Below, piece by piece: positions 1 to 8,533 of a stretch of DNA of 64,000 nt (position 1 is the stretch's first letter; each line of letters begins with the position of its first letter). Origin of the DNA: Vulcanimicrobiota bacterium (GTDB lineage Bacteria; Vulcanimicrobiota; Vulcanimicrobiia; Vulcanimicrobiales; Vulcanimicrobiaceae); the NCBI GenBank assembly GCA_003161435.1, contig PMOS01000005.1:62001-126000 (forward strand), in the 5' to 3' direction. The translations under genes and the position numbers were made by a program. The notes beneath the pieces were generated by a model. That model was not told the origin of the DNA. It worked only from the letters and a program-made list of their open reading frames with translations, and ran no database searches.

Positions 1-17
1 GAACCCCTGTAGAAGAA

Positions 18-1523
18 CTATCGGCCGCCCAATGCCGCCTGGTGAGCAGTCGGCGGTTGCTTGAAGCCCGGAATCGGTCGCATCGGGAAGCGCCGCGGGA
101 CCCGCGAACGCGCCGCGTCGGCCAGAACGGCATACTCCGCGGCCATCGGCTCGATCCATGAGGCCGACGGCTCACCCGCCAGCAGCGGTGCTGCGTAGAT
201 CTTCGAGGCCGCGCTCCAGTGGGTGCCCGCCAAGACCTCGTCGTTTCGCGCCTCGGCGGCGGCCGCGAGGTTGACGTGCGATTCGAAACGATGGGCCGAG
301 CTGATCACCGCTTCGAAGCGCAGGCCGACCGTGTCGCCGACGGTGACGAAATAACGTTCGACCCCGTCCGCCCCGGCAGCGCGTGCGATCGCACCGCGGA
401 TCGCGCTGAGAGCGGTGCGCAGACCCTGCGCGGCGAGCTGCCGGTCACCGTCTTTCCAGAAGGCGTCCAACAGCTCGGCGCGAGTCGCCCGGCCGTTCGG
501 CTGCAACGCGAGAAATTGTACGATCTGCGCCTCGCGGCGGCGCGCGAAGCGAACCTCGCGCTCGTTCACGACCATCCGGAAACGCCCGAACATGTCGAGC
601 TGCGCCGGCGCGATTTCGTCGGGCGTGAGCCCCGTCGCCCAGGTCGCGCCGAGCATCGTCGCGACGACTGGGTTCGGGCGCAACGCGTCGCCCAACCGGT
701 CGACGAACAGCCCGGCCTGCTCGAGGGCGACCAGATCGGAGATCGCGGGCTCCTCGGGCGAGCCGAACACCCGACGGAATGCCTGCGCGTCGGACGGGCT
801 GGAGCGTTCCGTCGCGCGGTCGATCAACTCGCTGACCGCGCTCTTCTCGGCGGCGAACCAGCCGGGATACGCTTCGATCAACGGGACGCCGCGCTCGCGA
901 GCAGCGCGAACCGCGCCGGTGACCGCGACCGCCCAACCACCGGTCGCGCGGTGCAAGCGCGCACAGTCGAGGGGTGTCCAGCGTACGCCGAGCGAGTCGG
1001 CGAACAGCGCGATCTCATCGGCGCCGAACAGCAGGTGTCCGAGCGGCGCGGTGGCGACCAACCCGCGCGATTCGGGGAGCCGGACGTCGATCGCGATCCG
1101 CGAGCGAACGAGGTAGACGAACGTCACCGTGTCGGGCGCGAAGGCGCACAGGTTGGCCAGAAACGCGCGGCCGCTCGCGTCGGCGTTCTCGAGCTCGTCG
1201 ATGACGACGCTCGAGCGCAGGCGCTCCTCGCCGGAGGCTTCGACGTCGCGCAGAACGTGGGCGATCCGGTCGGAGAGCGACCGCGCGTCGCTGCCGGCGG
1301 GGACCGTCAGCCATCCGACCTTCGCCGGTTGTTGCTGCGCCCAGGCCAGCGTGGTGGTCGTCTTCCCGCTGCCCGCGGGCGCGACGACGAGGCGTAACGG
1401 CGTGTCCGCGTGCGCGTCGAGCCAGGCGGCGTAGCGGGAGCGGAAGAGGGTGGGACCGCCGGGCTCTCCGCGGAACGTCGGTTCCAACGGACCGTCGCCC
1501 GTCGCCAAACGTTCAGAGGTCAT
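18..1523 (-). CDS. NTPase / winged-helix transcriptional regulator, paralogue A
   Basis: This looks like a cytoplasmic transcriptional regulator with an N-terminal P-loop NTPase. The Walker A motif (APAGSGKT) lies at about residues 48-55 and a Walker B-like VVIDE at about 106-110. A long helical middle region follows, then an OmpR/SARP-like winged helix at roughly 305-400 (core FLALQPNGRA) and a helical tail resembling a BTAD domain. At 501 residues it lacks the LuxR helix-turn-helix of classical MalT/LAL proteins. It is the last gene of a minus-strand set and a paralogue of the gene at 3054-4493. The ATG start at 1523 follows an AAGGA, and a DevR-like inverted repeat sits just upstream. Ligand and targets cannot be read from the sequence. 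Confidence 0.8.
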   Translation of the reverse strand: MTSERLATGDGPLEPTFRGEPGGPTLFRSRYAAWLDAHADTPLRLVVAPAGSGKTTTTLAWAQQQPAKVGWLTVPAGSDARSLSDRIAHVLRDVEASGEERLRSSVVIDELENADASGRAFLANLCAFAPDTVTFVYLVRSRIAIDVRLPESRGLVATAPLGHLLFGADEIALFADSLGVRWTPLDCARLHRATGGWAVAVTGAVRAARERGVPLIEAYPGWFAAEKSAVSELIDRATERSSPSDAQAFRRVFGSPEEPAISDLVALEQAGLFVDRLGDALRPNPVVATMLGATWATGLTPDEIAPAQLDMFGRFRMVVNEREVRFARRREAQIVQFLALQPNGRATRAELLDAFWKDGDRQLAAQGLRTALSAIRGAIARAAGADGVERYFVTVGDTVGLRFEAVISSAHRFESHVNLAAAAEARNDEVLAGTHWSAASKIYAAPLLAGEPSASWIEPMAAEYAVLADAARSRVPRRFPMRPIPGFKQPPTAHQAALGGR

Positions 1524-1535
1524 CGCCTTAGGTCC

Positions 1536-3044
1536 TTACCCGGTTGGGACTGAAGTCCCATTTAATCTCACGACATCTTTACGGTGCAGAGGAAGAAACC
1601 GAGCGGCCGTCACGGCGAGCCCGAGCAACACGAGTTCGGCCGCCCACGTCACCATTCGCGCCGGCACCGTCGCGATTCGGAAGGCGGCCGAATCGACCGC
1701 GATCCCGATCGCCCACGTCTGCTCGGCCAGCGCGGCTGCGGGCGGCGGTACGATGGCGACGGGGTGCAGCGGATGGATCAGGTGCGCGAGAAGCAGCGCC
1801 AGGCCGATCAGGAAACCGCAGAACGCCGCCGCGAATCCGGCGACGGCCAACAGGCGCCACGGCGACGGCTTACGCCATTCGCCGGCCGCCGCCGCGAGCG
1901 CGAAGCCCGGGCCCCATTTCAGCGACATCAACGACACCCACGGGATCGCGACACCGTAGACGGCGGCCCGCGCCAGGCGCGGCGAGGTCCCCAGGCTGCA
2001 CAGCAGCAGCGCCCCGGGAAGCACGCAACTGAGCTGCTGGGTGTGGAGGTGCGGCGCCGCGATCGTACCGATCATCGTCGTCAGCCACACGAGGGCCTCG
2101 GGCCGGGCCGAGCTCCGCGCGACGCGGGTTGCGATGACGATTCCCGCCACGATGGCGAGCAGGAACGCTGCGTCGCCGAGCGCGAGCGCGACGTGGGGGG
2201 CGACGCCGGCCAACGACAAAGCGCTCGGAAGCGCAAGCTGCGACGCGTCAAGCAAATTGGCATCGGCATGGGCCGGTAGAACGCGCGTTACGTATTCGAA
2301 CGAAAGGTGCCCGGCGAAGGCCACGCTGACGGCGAGCAAGCCCGCACCCAGCGCAACGACCGCCCAGCGAGCGGCCCGGAACGGCGCGAACAGCATCGAC
2401 GCGAACGGCGCCACGGCGACGTGCGGCTGGATCGCCAAGACCGCGGGCCAGACGATCGCCCCGACACGAGAACGCGCGCGCAGGGCCAGCCCTGCGGCGA
2501 CGACGGCCAAGAGCACGATGCCCGAGGGCTGACCGAGCCGAATCCCCGCCGGCAGCACCGAGAGCACGACCATCGTACCGATGAACGGCGCCGAGAGCGC
2601 GGGGAAGGCGCGCCGGAGCAGCTCGGCCGCCCAAGCGGCACTTGCGACGTTGAGGCCGGTCCATAGCACGATCGCCGCCCCGAACGGCAGCAGCGCCAGC
2701 AGGGCAAACGGCAGCATCGCGACCGGCGGCAACGGCACGGGGACGACGATGTTGCGGGACCCCGGCCAGTCGTGCAGTTGGAGGGTTTGCAGCTTGATCT
2801 CGCAGCCCGTCAACGACGCATTGAGGTACGGGTCTCGGCCCGCGTCGAGCGCCTGACCGGCGCAAAAGAACGCCTTGGCGTCCACGAACAAGCCGTCGTC
2901 GACGTGCAGTGTCGCCCACGCCAGCACGCACGCCGACATGATGGCGATCAAGGAACCGGCGAAGAGAAAGCGCGCAGCCACCCCGCCAGGCCGCTCGAGC
3001 GTCATATCAGTTCTTGTTTCGGCGAATCGACCGATCAGGTGCAC
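1536..3044 (-). CDS. GT87-like (DUF2029) membrane glycosyltransferase
   Basis: This is a polytopic membrane protein of about 502 residues with roughly ten hydrophobic segments. After the first segment comes a loop with the pattern DAKAFFCAGQALDAGRDPY. This resembles the D-x-x-x-[FY]-x-A-[GA]-x-x-x-x-x-G-x-DPY signature of the GT87/DUF2029 family, which uses polyprenyl-phosphate-linked sugars to build cell-envelope glycans. The family assignment rests on this loop and the topology; the acceptor is unknown. The GTG start at 3044 overlaps no gene. An in-frame ATG at 3005 is an alternative that removes 13 residues. The gene sits 9 bases after regulator B and 12 bases before regulator A, so all three are probably co-transcribed. 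Confidence 0.7.
   Translation of the reverse strand: MHLIGRFAETRTDMTLERPGGVAARFLFAGSLIAIMSACVLAWATLHVDDGLFVDAKAFFCAGQALDAGRDPYLNASLTGCEIKLQTLQLHDWPGSRNIVVPVPLPPVAMLPFALLALLPFGAAIVLWTGLNVASAAWAAELLRRAFPALSAPFIGTMVVLSVLPAGIRLGQPSGIVLLAVVAAGLALRARSRVGAIVWPAVLAIQPHVAVAPFASMLFAPFRAARWAVVALGAGLLAVSVAFAGHLSFEYVTRVLPAHADANLLDASQLALPSALSLAGVAPHVALALGDAAFLLAIVAGIVIATRVARSSARPEALVWLTTMIGTIAAPHLHTQQLSCVLPGALLLCSLGTSPRLARAAVYGVAIPWVSLMSLKWGPGFALAAAAGEWRKPSPWRLLAVAGFAAAFCGFLIGLALLLAHLIHPLHPVAIVPPPAAALAEQTWAIGIAVDSAAFRIATVPARMVTWAAELVLLGLAVTAARFLPLHRKDVVRLNGTSVPTG
1546..1559. promoter_or_regulatory. DevR/NarL-type inverted repeat upstream of regulator A
   Basis: The sequence GGGACT-GA-AGTCCC is a perfect 6-base inverted repeat with a 2-base centre. 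It matches the core of the published DevR/DosR consensus (GGGACTWWAGTCCC) at 13 of 14 positions. It lies 22 bases upstream of the regulator A start codon and overlaps the last codons of the upstream glycosyltransferase gene. That it binds a NarL/FixJ-family regulator is inference. Confidence 0.5.
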
Positions 3045-3053
3045 CGTCGAGCA

Positions 3054-4493
3054 TCACACTGCGTGCGAAAGGGTTTCCGCCGCACGTTCCGCGCGCGATC
3101 TGCAGCGCGCGAGGTGCGCCACCAATTCGGCGCCGACGCCTTCGAGCGCAGGTGGCACGTCGCCGTTCAGAAACGGAGCGGCGGCGAGCGCCAAAGCTGC
3201 GCGATCGAGCTCGTTTCCGGCGAGCTCCGCGCCGGCTGCCCAAGCCGCGTCCGCATCGCGGACGTGTGCTCGGACGCTGCGCGCGTCAACGGAGAACAAG
3301 GCGAGATTGAGCGCGATGTCGTCGCCGAACGTAACATAGTGCGCAAGCGCCGCATACCCGACGACCTCGGCGAGCGCACGCCGCATCGTGCTGCACGCGC
3401 TGCGCAAGTTCTGCCCGCCGAGATGTCGTTCGGAGTCGGGCCAGAACGCGCGCAACAGTGCTTGACGGCTCGCGCGCCCATTCGGCTGCAGCGCGAGAAA
3501 CGCGAACACGTGCGCATCGCGACGGCGCACCCACGCAACAGTACGGTTGTCGTACGTCACCGACGGCGTGCCGAAAAGTCGCACGGAAAACGGAGTCAGC
3601 ACGTTGGTCGACGACGTCTCGACGAGGCGCGGACAGCGCGCGAGCGCGCGATACGGATGAAACGCACCGTCGCGCCAGCGCACGAACATCCCGCGCGTCT
3701 CGAGCCGGTCGATCATTTCGATGTCGAGTGTCTCGCCGTCGAACAGACGCCGTGCAGCGGCACCGAGCTCGATCTGCTCGGCTTGAAATGCGCGGTCCAC
3801 GAAGCTCGCGATGAGCCGCGATTCCTGACGCCGCCAGCGCGCGAACCCGCCGCCCAGCTCGGTTCCGGTCGCCGCTGAGTGCCGCAGGACGCTGCACAGC
3901 GCAAAGGCCCACCCTTCGGTTTCGTGAACGAGCCGCGCGATGTCGCTGTCGTCGGCCGCGACGCGGGCCGACACGGCGAGGCGCGATGCTTCTTCGAGCG
4001 TGAACGCCAGCAACTCGGCACCGAGAACCGCGGCCAGCCCGAGCGACACCAACCGTGTCACGTCGAGGACCTCGCGCGAGCGCGTCGCGTAGACGAACGT
4101 CACGTTCTCAGGTGCGTCGTAGACGAGCCGGCCCAAAAGCCTGGTGACCTCGTCCGAGCCGGCGTGGAGGTCGTCGATCAGGATCTCGCAGCGGCCGGCC
4201 GACGCCAGATTCTCGACGAGCGACGACTCGTCGCGGACTCCGTCCAGGCCGAGCCGGCCGCCGACGACCGAGCACAGATCGTCGCAGGTCGTTCCGGAAT
4301 CGAGCGCCACGTATGCGGTCGCATGCGCCGACGCGGTCGCGTAGGAGACGAGGGTCGTGGTCTTACCGGTGCCGGCTGGAGCGGCGATCAAGCGGACGGG
4401 AACATCGGCCCGCTCGCTGAGCCAAAGCAGAAGACGCTCCCGCAGTATCGTGTCGGGGGCAAGTTTCGGTAGCCGTGACCGGGAAGCGACCAC
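3054..4493 (-). CDS. NTPase / winged-helix transcriptional regulator, paralogue B
   Basis: This is a 479-residue paralogue of the regulator at 18-1523 with the same order of parts. A P-loop (APAGTGKT) lies at about residues 38-45 and a Walker B-like ILIDD near 115. A helical middle follows, then a winged helix from about residue 297 with the same FLALQPNGRA core, and a helical C-terminal region. It starts with GTG at 4493, preceded by a strong purine-rich ribosome binding site (GAGGAG and GGAGGA). It is probably the first gene of the regulator-glycosyltransferase-regulator set. The control region between it and the divergent DUF192 gene holds a DevR-like half-palindrome. The signal sensed is unknown. 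Confidence 0.8.
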   Translation of the reverse strand: MVASRSRLPKLAPDTILRERLLLWLSERADVPVRLIAAPAGTGKTTTLVSYATASAHATAYVALDSGTTCDDLCSVVGGRLGLDGVRDESSLVENLASAGRCEILIDDLHAGSDEVTRLLGRLVYDAPENVTFVYATRSREVLDVTRLVSLGLAAVLGAELLAFTLEEASRLAVSARVAADDSDIARLVHETEGWAFALCSVLRHSAATGTELGGGFARWRRQESRLIASFVDRAFQAEQIELGAAARRLFDGETLDIEMIDRLETRGMFVRWRDGAFHPYRALARCPRLVETSSTNVLTPFSVRLFGTPSVTYDNRTVAWVRRRDAHVFAFLALQPNGRASRQALLRAFWPDSERHLGGQNLRSACSTMRRALAEVVGYAALAHYVTFGDDIALNLALFSVDARSVRAHVRDADAAWAAGAELAGNELDRAALALAAAPFLNGDVPPALEGVGAELVAHLARCRSRAERAAETLSHAV

Positions 4494-4516
4494 TCCTCCG
4501 TGCTCCTCGCAGGCCT

Positions 4517-4530
4517 AGTCCTTTAGTCCC
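4517..4530. promoter_or_regulatory. Degenerate DevR/NarL-type repeat upstream of regulator B
   Basis: Read on the minus strand, the sequence is GGGACTAAAGGACT. The left half matches the DevR-type half site GGGACT exactly, while the right half is degenerate (GACT for TCCC). It lies 23 bases upstream of the regulator B start codon, almost the same offset as the perfect copy in front of regulator A. It also lies between divergent genes, so it could affect the DUF192 gene at 4576. The functional reading is inference. Confidence 0.4.
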
Positions 4531-4575
4531 CCTCAGCCTACCCCGATTGGGGCAACTCGTAACTGGATCGATCCC

Positions 4576-4947
4576 ATGAACGCATGGCTCGTGCGGGACG
4601 CGGCGACCGGCCGGGTCCTCGCCTCGCGCGTCCGGCGGGCCGACCGCTGGCTCGAACGAACGCTCGGTTTCTTGCCGCGATCGGCGCTCGGCATGGACGA
4701 AGGTCTGTGGATCCCGCGCTGCCGGGCGGTGCACACGCTCGGGATGCGTGTCCCGTTGGACGTCGTGTTCGTCGACCGCGACGGGCGGGTCGTGCGGATC
4801 GAGGCGGCCGTCGCAGCCGGCCGCTGGCACGTCGGCGAACCCAGGGCGCATGCGGTCGTCGAGTTCGCGGCCGGCTTCGCCGCCGCCAACGCCTTGGCCG
4901 TCGGGAGCGTCCTGGCGCTGGAGCCCGCCGTCAGCGCGAGCCGATGA
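4576..4947 (+). CDS. DUF192 family protein
   Basis: This is a small protein of 123 residues covering a complete DUF192 fold. Family hallmarks are visible: the R-x-LG-[FL]-L entry region near residues 33-40, the GLWIPRCRAVHTLGMR stretch near 49-64, the VDVVF-type strand (LDVVFVDRDGRV), and an EFAAGFA turn near the end. No signal peptide is evident, whereas many family members are exported. The function of DUF192 is not established. It is transcribed divergently from regulator B, and its last 17 bases overlap the convergent gene at 4931-6346. Confidence 0.8.
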   Translation: MNAWLVRDAATGRVLASRVRRADRWLERTLGFLPRSALGMDEGLWIPRCRAVHTLGMRVPLDVVFVDRDGRVVRIEAAVAAGRWHVGEPRAHAVVEFAAGFAAANALAVGSVLALEPAVSASR

Positions 4948-6346
4948 CGTGCAGCGGGTGGACGAGCGTCTCGGTTCCGACCCCGCGCTGGATGGTCACC
5001 CGCACGGTGAACGGGCCGTCGCGCATGGGTGCGGTGAGCATGACCTTACGATCGCCGGCTCGGAGATCGACCCAGGCAAGCTCGAGGCCGTCGCGATCGC
5101 GCACGAGCTCGACCCGCGCCGCGTTGGCGAACGGAATCTCGACCGAGAAGGACTGACCGGCCCGAACGGGATCCGGCGAGATCGTGAACGTCTCGGAGCC
5201 GCCGGCGTCGATGATGGTCGCGCCCGTACCGGGCGGCGCCGGGCCGCCGCGCTGTTGCTGGTCGGCGGCCGCCGCAGGCGAACCCGACGGCGAGGGTAGC
5301 GGCGACGGGGTGACGGCGGAGGCGATCGAGATCCGCGTCTCTTCGCCCCCCGCGGCGCCCTCGGCGCGCGCGATCAGTTGATACGGCGCATCCGGACCGG
5401 CCGGCGGCGCCGGGATCCGCACGACGCCGGTCCCCGAGTGCGTCGTCGTCTCGAAGTACGTCTTGCCGTTGCGGTCGATGACCGACAAGTGGAGGTCGCG
5501 CGCGCGCGCCGCATAGTGCACGGTGAGCGGCGCGTCAGGCTGCGGCGGATCGACGGTGATGCTTCCGATCGCCGGCGGCGGCGTGGTGACGATCGTGATC
5601 GGTGGCGGCGCCGTCGCGCGCGCATAGGCGGCGTCGCGGTCGTCGCGGCCGAACGCGTTGGCGACCGCGACGTGCAGGCTGGCCGCGTTGCCGTGGCCCA
5701 GGTCCAGCGTCCCGCTCGGAGCCGGCAGCGGCCCCTGTCCGACGATCGACCCGCCCGCGTCGCGCAACTCGTAGGTGCGCGTTCCGCTCCCGCTCGTCAC
5801 CCAGCTGGCCACCAGCCGGCCGTCGGGGTTTGCCAGCAGCGCCGCTTCGACGACGCGCGGCCGCTCGGCGCCGAACACGATCAAAACTGCTCCGGCCAGC
5901 AAACCGGCGGCTCCGAGTGCGATCACCGGCGGGACCCAGCGCCGCCGCGGCCGGCCGCCGCGCGGCGGCGGCGCGTCGACGACCAGATGGATCCCCACTC
6001 CGTGGACTTCTGCCGTCACGCGCTCGTATGCCAGCGACGCGTCGAGCGAGAAACCGGTCCGAATCGCGGCGTGCGGCTCGATCTCCACCGCAATGGCGGC
6101 AACCGGATGCGCTTCGTCGACCCGCACCGCGCTCGCGCGGGCTGCCAGCACGCCCGGCGTTCCGTTCGTGATGCGCAGCTCGTAGTGCGCACCGGAGGCG
6201 TCGATTCCGGTGGGCTCGAGCTCGCACGCGACCGCACCTTCGGGCGTCGCCAGCAGACCGCGCGCGCTCGGCGACAGCCGGTCCGGGATGCCAAGAGCGC
6301 TCGAGCCCGTCTTGGCGAGCGCGGTCGACGGGGTGTCCGCCTTCAC
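4931..6346 (-). CDS. Single-pass membrane protein with proline-rich C-terminal region, unknown function
   Basis: I do not recognise this 471-residue protein. Residues 1-135 form a mostly beta-type N-terminal domain. A basic stretch (GRPRRR) leads into one clear transmembrane helix at about 138-160, followed by repeated beta-rich segments that resemble fibronectin or Ig-like strands, with proline- and alanine-rich linkers between them (for example at about 365-390). By the positive-inside rule the N-terminal domain is cytoplasmic and the C-terminal part is outside. The start is GTG at 6346. It overlaps the 3' end of the DUF192 gene tail to tail by 17 bases. A role in envelope sensing or scaffolding is possible but is only a guess. 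Confidence 0.65.
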   Translation of the reverse strand: MKADTPSTALAKTGSSALGIPDRLSPSARGLLATPEGAVACELEPTGIDASGAHYELRITNGTPGVLAARASAVRVDEAHPVAAIAVEIEPHAAIRTGFSLDASLAYERVTAEVHGVGIHLVVDAPPPRGGRPRRRWVPPVIALGAAGLLAGAVLIVFGAERPRVVEAALLANPDGRLVASWVTSGSGTRTYELRDAGGSIVGQGPLPAPSGTLDLGHGNAASLHVAVANAFGRDDRDAAYARATAPPPITIVTTPPPAIGSITVDPPQPDAPLTVHYAARARDLHLSVIDRNGKTYFETTTHSGTGVVRIPAPPAGPDAPYQLIARAEGAAGGEETRISIASAVTPSPLPSPSGSPAAAADQQQRGGPAPPGTGATIIDAGGSETFTISPDPVRAGQSFSVEIPFANAARVELVRDRDGLELAWVDLRAGDRKVMLTAPMRDGPFTVRVTIQRGVGTETLVHPLHVIGSR

Positions 6347-6428
6347 GATCTTGATTCCGATCCTGCCCTTCTCCGCTGCTTGCTTCTGTGTTCACCGCCC
6401 GGGGGCTTTCCTCGCGCGAGCGATCGAT

Positions 6429-7679
6429 TCACCGGCCCTCGGCTGCGGCGATCGCCAACGTCAGCTCGCGCAAGAACGACGATGCATCCATCACGATTCC
6501 GAGCGTCTGATGCGAACCACGATCGGTCAGCTTCGTCACCGAAGCGGGGTTGATGTCCACGCACACGGTCTTACACGTCGCAGGCAGCAGGTTGCCGACG
6601 GCGACCGAGTGCAGCAGCGTGCAGACCATCAGCGCCATACCGATCTCCGGCACGTAGTGCCGCATCGCGCGCTGGCACTCGATGACGTCGGTGATCACGT
6701 CGGGGAGCGGGCCGTCGTCGCGGATCGAACCGCACAGCACGACCGGTATCTCCTTGGTATACGCCTCGTACATGACGCCGGCGCGCAGCATCCCGCTCTC
6801 GATCGCCGCACGGATCCCGCCGGCGGCCCGAATGCGGTTGACCGAGCGCAGGTGATGGACGTGGCCTTCTTCGGCCGGAAAAGCGTCTTCCAGATTCACC
6901 CCGAGCGAGGTGCCGAAGAACTGTGACTCGATGTCGTGCACGGCGAGCGCGTTGCCGGCGTAGAGCGCGCTGACGTAGCCGTCACGGATCAGCTCGGCGA
7001 GATACGGGCCGGCTCCGGTGTGGATGATCGCCGGGCCGCCGACGAGCAGCACGCGCTTGCCGGACGCGCGGACCGCCAGCAGCTCGCGCGCGAGCTCGCC
7101 GAGCAGCGCGTGCCGCGGCTTCTCGCTCGACACCGCGCTGGCCATGAACTCGAACACGGCCTTGCGGCGCGAGCGCTGCGGGAGGTTGACCTTCACGCCC
7201 TGATGGCCGACCACGACGCAGTCGCCGGCCTTCACGTCGGATGGGGCGACCGTCATCGCGCCGCCGTCGTCGAGCACGATCGCGCAGTCCATCTCGGGCC
7301 GTTCGACCGCCGCCCAGACGCCGTCGAGCCGAACCTCGGTCGCATAGTTGGTCGTCGCATAGAAATCGTCGGGCAGAATCCCGTCGCCGGGCGCCGGCTC
7401 CGTCGCGACGTCACCTTCCTCGAGTACGACCGCACCCGTCTCGCGCTGGAGCTTCTCCAGCACTTCGTCGAGGTGGGCGGGATCGCTGGCTTCGATGCGC
7501 AGCCGCGCATAGGACGCCTCGGTCTTGGTCTGGCCGGACTCGAACTCTTCGATCACGTAGGCGGTGAGCTCGTCGTCGGTCAGGATCCCCAGGACGCGAT
7601 TGAAGATCCCCGAGTCGATGATGTGACCGCGAAGCTCGATGCGGCGGACGCCCGCAGGGGACGGCGAAGCCGATGCCAT
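6429..7679 (-). CDS. TIGR00300 family LOR/SDH-domain protein, probable ornithine cyclodeaminase
   Basis: This protein of 416 residues begins with a LOR/SDH-type domain. It continues into an NAD-binding, cyclodeaminase-like half with glycine-rich VLLVGGPAIIHTGAGPY near the middle and NRIRAAGGIRAAIESG further on. The layout and length match archaeal TIGR00300 proteins. In methanogens and in the C-terminal half of cyanobacterial AgrE/ArgZ, the related region converts ornithine to proline and ammonia. The substrate here is inferred from the family. The ATG at 7679 is chosen because residues before it do not fit the family; the start codons of this gene and divergent rsmI overlap within CATG. An arginase at 50428-51315 could supply ornithine. 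Confidence 0.75.
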   Translation of the reverse strand: MASASPSPAGVRRIELRGHIIDSGIFNRVLGILTDDELTAYVIEEFESGQTKTEASYARLRIEASDPAHLDEVLEKLQRETGAVVLEEGDVATEPAPGDGILPDDFYATTNYATEVRLDGVWAAVERPEMDCAIVLDDGGAMTVAPSDVKAGDCVVVGHQGVKVNLPQRSRRKAVFEFMASAVSSEKPRHALLGELARELLAVRASGKRVLLVGGPAIIHTGAGPYLAELIRDGYVSALYAGNALAVHDIESQFFGTSLGVNLEDAFPAEEGHVHHLRSVNRIRAAGGIRAAIESGMLRAGVMYEAYTKEIPVVLCGSIRDDGPLPDVITDVIECQRAMRHYVPEIGMALMVCTLLHSVAVGNLLPATCKTVCVDINPASVTKLTDRGSHQTLGIVMDASSFLRELTLAIAAAEGR

Positions 7680-8520
7680 GGGGCTCGTGTTCGTACCGAC
7701 GCCGCTCGGCAACCTCCGGGACGTGACGCTTCGCGCGATCGACACGTTGCGCGAGGCTTCGCTGATCGTCGCCGAAGACTCGCGCGTCACGCGCCGGCTG
7801 CTCAGCGCGCTCGAAGTGCCGGGCAAGGAGATTTGGACCTACCACGACCACAATGCGCGCTCGACGACCGCAGCGATCCTGCAGCGCGCGCGCAGCGAAA
7901 CCGTCGCGGTGGTGACCGACGCGGGCACGCCGGGGATCAGCGACCCGGGGTCGGCGCTGGTGGCTGCTGCGCGCGAGCAGGGCGTCGCGGTCGAAGTGCT
8001 ACCCGGGCCGGCTGCTTTCGTCTGCGCCGCGGCGCTGTCGGGCTTCGACCTGCGGCGATTCGTCTTCGCCGGCTTCCCGCCGCGCGGCAGCGCCCAGCGG
8101 CGCAACGCATACCGCGCGTCGCTCGGCGAGACGACCGTCTGGTACGAAGCGCCGCACCGCATTCGCGAGTCGCTCGCCGATCTGGCGGCGGTCGCTCCGG
8201 AGCGCCGCGTGTTCCTGGTGCGCGAGCTCAGCAAGCTGCACGAGCAGCAGGCGCTCGGAACCGCCGCGCAGGTCGCGGCCGCGCTCGACGATCCGGTGCG
8301 GGGCGAGATCTCGTTCGTGGTCGAGGGCGGGGTGGTCGACGAGGATCCGGCGAGTTCGTGCGCCGCGGAAGACCTCGACGCGACGATCGACGCGCTCGTC
8401 GCCGAGGGGCTGACGACGTCGGCGATCGCGAAGCGGCTCGCCGACGCAGGGCACGGCGCGCGCCGGCATCTCTACGCGCGTGTCGGCGAGCGCCGCACAG
8501 GCCGCGCCGAACCGGAATGA
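7678..8520 (+). CDS. rsmI: 16S rRNA (cytidine(1402)-2'-O)-methyltransferase RsmI
   Basis: RsmI uses S-adenosylmethionine to 2'-O-methylate C1402 in the decoding centre of 16S rRNA. The 280-residue protein opens with the family's VPTPLGN motif, then has VAEDSR, TDAGTPGISDPG and LPGPAAF, all typical of the tetrapyrrole-methylase-fold RsmI family, and a FAGFPPR segment near the middle. I chose ATG 7678 because the homologous region begins immediately after it (GLVFVPTPLGN); an in-frame ATG at 7639 would add 13 unconserved residues. An AGGGGAC lies about 15 bases upstream. metG follows after 13 bases, so the two are likely co-transcribed. Confidence 0.92.
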   Translation: MGLVFVPTPLGNLRDVTLRAIDTLREASLIVAEDSRVTRRLLSALEVPGKEIWTYHDHNARSTTAAILQRARSETVAVVTDAGTPGISDPGSALVAAAREQGVAVEVLPGPAAFVCAAALSGFDLRRFVFAGFPPRGSAQRRNAYRASLGETTVWYEAPHRIRESLADLAAVAPERRVFLVRELSKLHEQQALGTAAQVAAALDDPVRGEISFVVEGGVVDEDPASSCAAEDLDATIDALVAEGLTTSAIAKRLADAGHGARRHLYARVGERRTGRAEPE

Positions 8521-8533
8521 CGAAACGGCACGA

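Noticed and set aside
219-1397. Long plus-strand open frame opposite regulator A
   Set aside because: Arginine- and glycine-rich shadow frame of the high-GC regulator gene; no family sequence, and the minus-strand protein has clear NTPase and winged-helix motifs.
18-1523. Regulator A as a LuxR-type LAL/MalT protein
   Set aside because: No LuxR C-terminal helix-turn-helix; the DNA-binding part looks like an OmpR/SARP winged helix.
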